Of a stretch of 6,875 nucleotides of DNA, positions 6,036 through 6,875 are shown piece after piece. A program made the translations under genes and the position numbers. The notes below the pieces were generated by a model. It was given only the letters and a program-made list of their open reading frames with translations, had not been told where the DNA came from and searched no databases. Position 1 is the stretch's first letter. Every line of letters starts with the position of its first letter. The stretch comes from an uncultured Collinsella sp. (GTDB lineage Bacteria > Actinomycetota > Coriobacteriia > Coriobacteriales > Coriobacteriaceae): assembly GCA_900556365.1 (NCBI GenBank), contig USOG01000078.1, positions 1 to 6,875 of the forward strand. Direction: 5' to 3'.

Positions 6036-6053
6036 AATGTTCACGTGCTCATT
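6036..6053. promoter_or_regulatory. LacI-type operator C
   Basis: AATGTTCACGTGCTCATT is the most symmetric copy, AATGnnCACGTGnnCATT being perfectly palindromic at the fixed positions. It lies about 114 bp upstream of the GH1 start codon, in tandem with operator B and in the same orientation. Confidence 0.7.
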
Positions 6054-6156
6054 TTGGTTCTAATCATTTTAAGATAGTGTTTATCGGGCTTTTTCACCGC
6101 TGAACGCTAACCAGGGAGCCTCCTGAGCGCAAACGCACAATATCGAACAGCGAGAC

Positions 6157-6163
6157 GAGAGGG
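6157..6163 (+). promoter_or_regulatory. Ribosome binding site of second GH1 gene
   Basis: GAGAGGG precedes two in-frame ATGs, at 6167 (four bases after GAGG) and 6173 (ten bases after). The spacing does not decide clearly between them; the two starts differ by two residues. Confidence 0.55.
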
Positions 6164-6166
6164 TGT

Positions 6167-6875
6167 ATGCATATGTCTTTGCTAAACCGCGTACAGCAGC
6201 TGCCGAAGGGCTTTGTTTGGGGCGCCGCAACCGCCGCGTACCAAACGGAAGGTTCCACGAAGGTGGCAGGCAAGGGTAAGACCATGTGGGACGATTACCT
6301 TGTCGCCCAGGGTCGCTTTTTGCCCGACCCGGCCAGTGATTTCTACAACCGCTACGAGGAGGATATCCGCCTTTCTGCCGAGCATGGACTCAACGCCATC
6401 CGTGTGTCCATCGCCTGGACCCGCATCTTCCCCAACGGCGACGATGCCGAGCCCCTCGCCGAGGGCGTTAAGCACTACCACGAGCTGTTCGCCTGCTGCA
6501 AAAAGTATGGCGTCGAGCCCTATGTGTCCCTGCATCACTTTGACTCCCCCGCTGCCCTGTTCAACCAGGGCGACTGGCTCAACCGCAAGACCGTCGACGC
6601 CTATGTGCGCTATGCCGAGTTCTGCTTCCGCGAGTTCCGCGAGGTCAAGAATTGGTTCACCATCAACGAGCTCATCAGCCTCTCGCACTCCCAATACATC
6701 CAAGGCAACTTCCCGCCCAACCATCACTTTGATGTGACGAGCGGCATCCAGAGCCAGCACAACGAGCTCGTTGCCCACGCCCGCGCTGTCAACCTGTATA
6801 AGGATCTTGACGAGACCGAGCACCTGGGCGGACGCATTGGCATGGTCAACGTCCTGACCCCGGCATATCCTGCCA
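6167..6875 (+). CDS. GH1 6-phospho-beta-glycosidase (partial, C-terminus outside window)
   Basis: This is the N-terminal half (236 residues) of a GH1 enzyme that would hydrolyse a PTS-phosphorylated beta-glycoside. It aligns throughout with the lacG product of this window, roughly half identical by eye, sharing ATAAYQ, GKGK, the PDPASDFYN block, SIAW-RIFPNG and LHHFD. The acid/base glutamate is E168 in the sequence FTINE (most GH1 enzymes have TFNE). The nucleophile and the phosphate-binding serine/lysine/tyrosine lie beyond the window, as does the residue that would separate phospho-galactosidase from phospho-glucosidase. Substrate is therefore open; resemblance to LacG favours a 6-phospho-beta-galactoside. 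The start could also be ATG at 6173. No in-frame ATG, GTG or TTG occurs further upstream before a TGA at 6101. It is divergent from the second LacI gene and follows operators B and C. Confidence 0.9.
   Translation, partial: MHMSLLNRVQQLPKGFVWGAATAAYQTEGSTKVAGKGKTMWDDYLVAQGRFLPDPASDFYNRYEEDIRLSAEHGLNAIRVSIAWTRIFPNGDDAEPLAEGVKHYHELFACCKKYGVEPYVSLHHFDSPAALFNQGDWLNRKTVDAYVRYAEFCFREFREVKNWFTINELISLSHSQYIQGNFPPNHHFDVTSGIQSQHNELVAHARAVNLYKDLDETEHLGGRIGMVNVLTPAYPA

Larger units (their letters stand above)
5823..6166. other. Divergent intergenic control region between second LacI gene and second GH1 gene
   Basis: These 344 bp hold three operator copies (5882-5899, 6014-6031 and 6036-6053), a good promoter for the regulator (5910-5939, minus strand) and the ribosome binding site of the GH1 gene. 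A short stem, ACAACCG-TTCG-CGGCTGT with one mismatch (5963-5980), lies upstream of the regulator's promoter and may be chance. I find no convincing -35/-10 pair for the GH1 gene; TAAGAT at 6070-6075 is a possible -10 without a good -35. The 6061-6156 stretch otherwise shows nothing I can name. Confidence 0.7.

Noticed and set aside
6014..6053. CcpA cre sites
   Set aside because: The sites resemble the cre consensus only as far as any LacI-family operator does. They lie next to a LacI gene, and matching copies lie at its own promoter, so local LacI operators explain them better.
6182..6823. Minus-strand open frame opposite the second GH1 gene
   Set aside because: Antisense shadow of a clear GH1 coding region with conserved catalytic motif.

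Overview
The window looks like carbohydrate-uptake DNA from a high-GC Gram-positive gut bacterium. My guess is a Coriobacteriia member such as Collinsella, based on strongly GC-biased third codon positions, a PTS/phospho-glycosidase system of Firmicutes type written in high-GC codons, and several LacI-type local regulators. The genus is an inference; nothing in the sequence fixes it.

Layout. Positions 1-902 (minus strand) hold most of a LacI-family repressor whose C-terminus runs off the left edge. A 355-bp divergent intergenic region (903-1257) carries two near-identical, inverted LacI-type operators. Then, on the plus strand, come a lactose/cellobiose-class PTS permease EIICB (1258-3024) and a lacG-type 6-phospho-beta-galactosidase (3091-4530), separated by a 66-bp gap containing a GC-rich hairpin. 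A strong intrinsic terminator (4576-4620) closes this operon. Between it and the next gene lie two tandem 65-bp palindromic repeat units (4639-4783). A second LacI-family regulator, paralogous to the first, occupies the minus strand (4794-5822). Its divergent intergenic region holds three operator copies and a good promoter for the regulator. At the right edge a second GH1 phospho-glycosidase begins (6167 onward) and is cut by the window end.

How the parts work together. The EIICB protein should import and phosphorylate a beta-galactoside such as lactose, and LacG should hydrolyse the 6-phosphorylated product in the cytoplasm. Each LacI protein is divergent from a GH1-related transcription unit. 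The operators found in the two intergenic regions share one half-site (AATGTTnAC) but differ in the other (AATGGCAAC beside the first regulator, AATGAGCAC beside the second). This suggests two duplicated and diverged regulator/phospho-glycosidase modules with possible cross-talk. No EIIA (LacF) gene and no tagatose-6-phosphate pathway gene is present in the window.

The gene content is conventional. The least explained parts are the palindromic repeat pair between the convergent genes and the asymmetric operator code.
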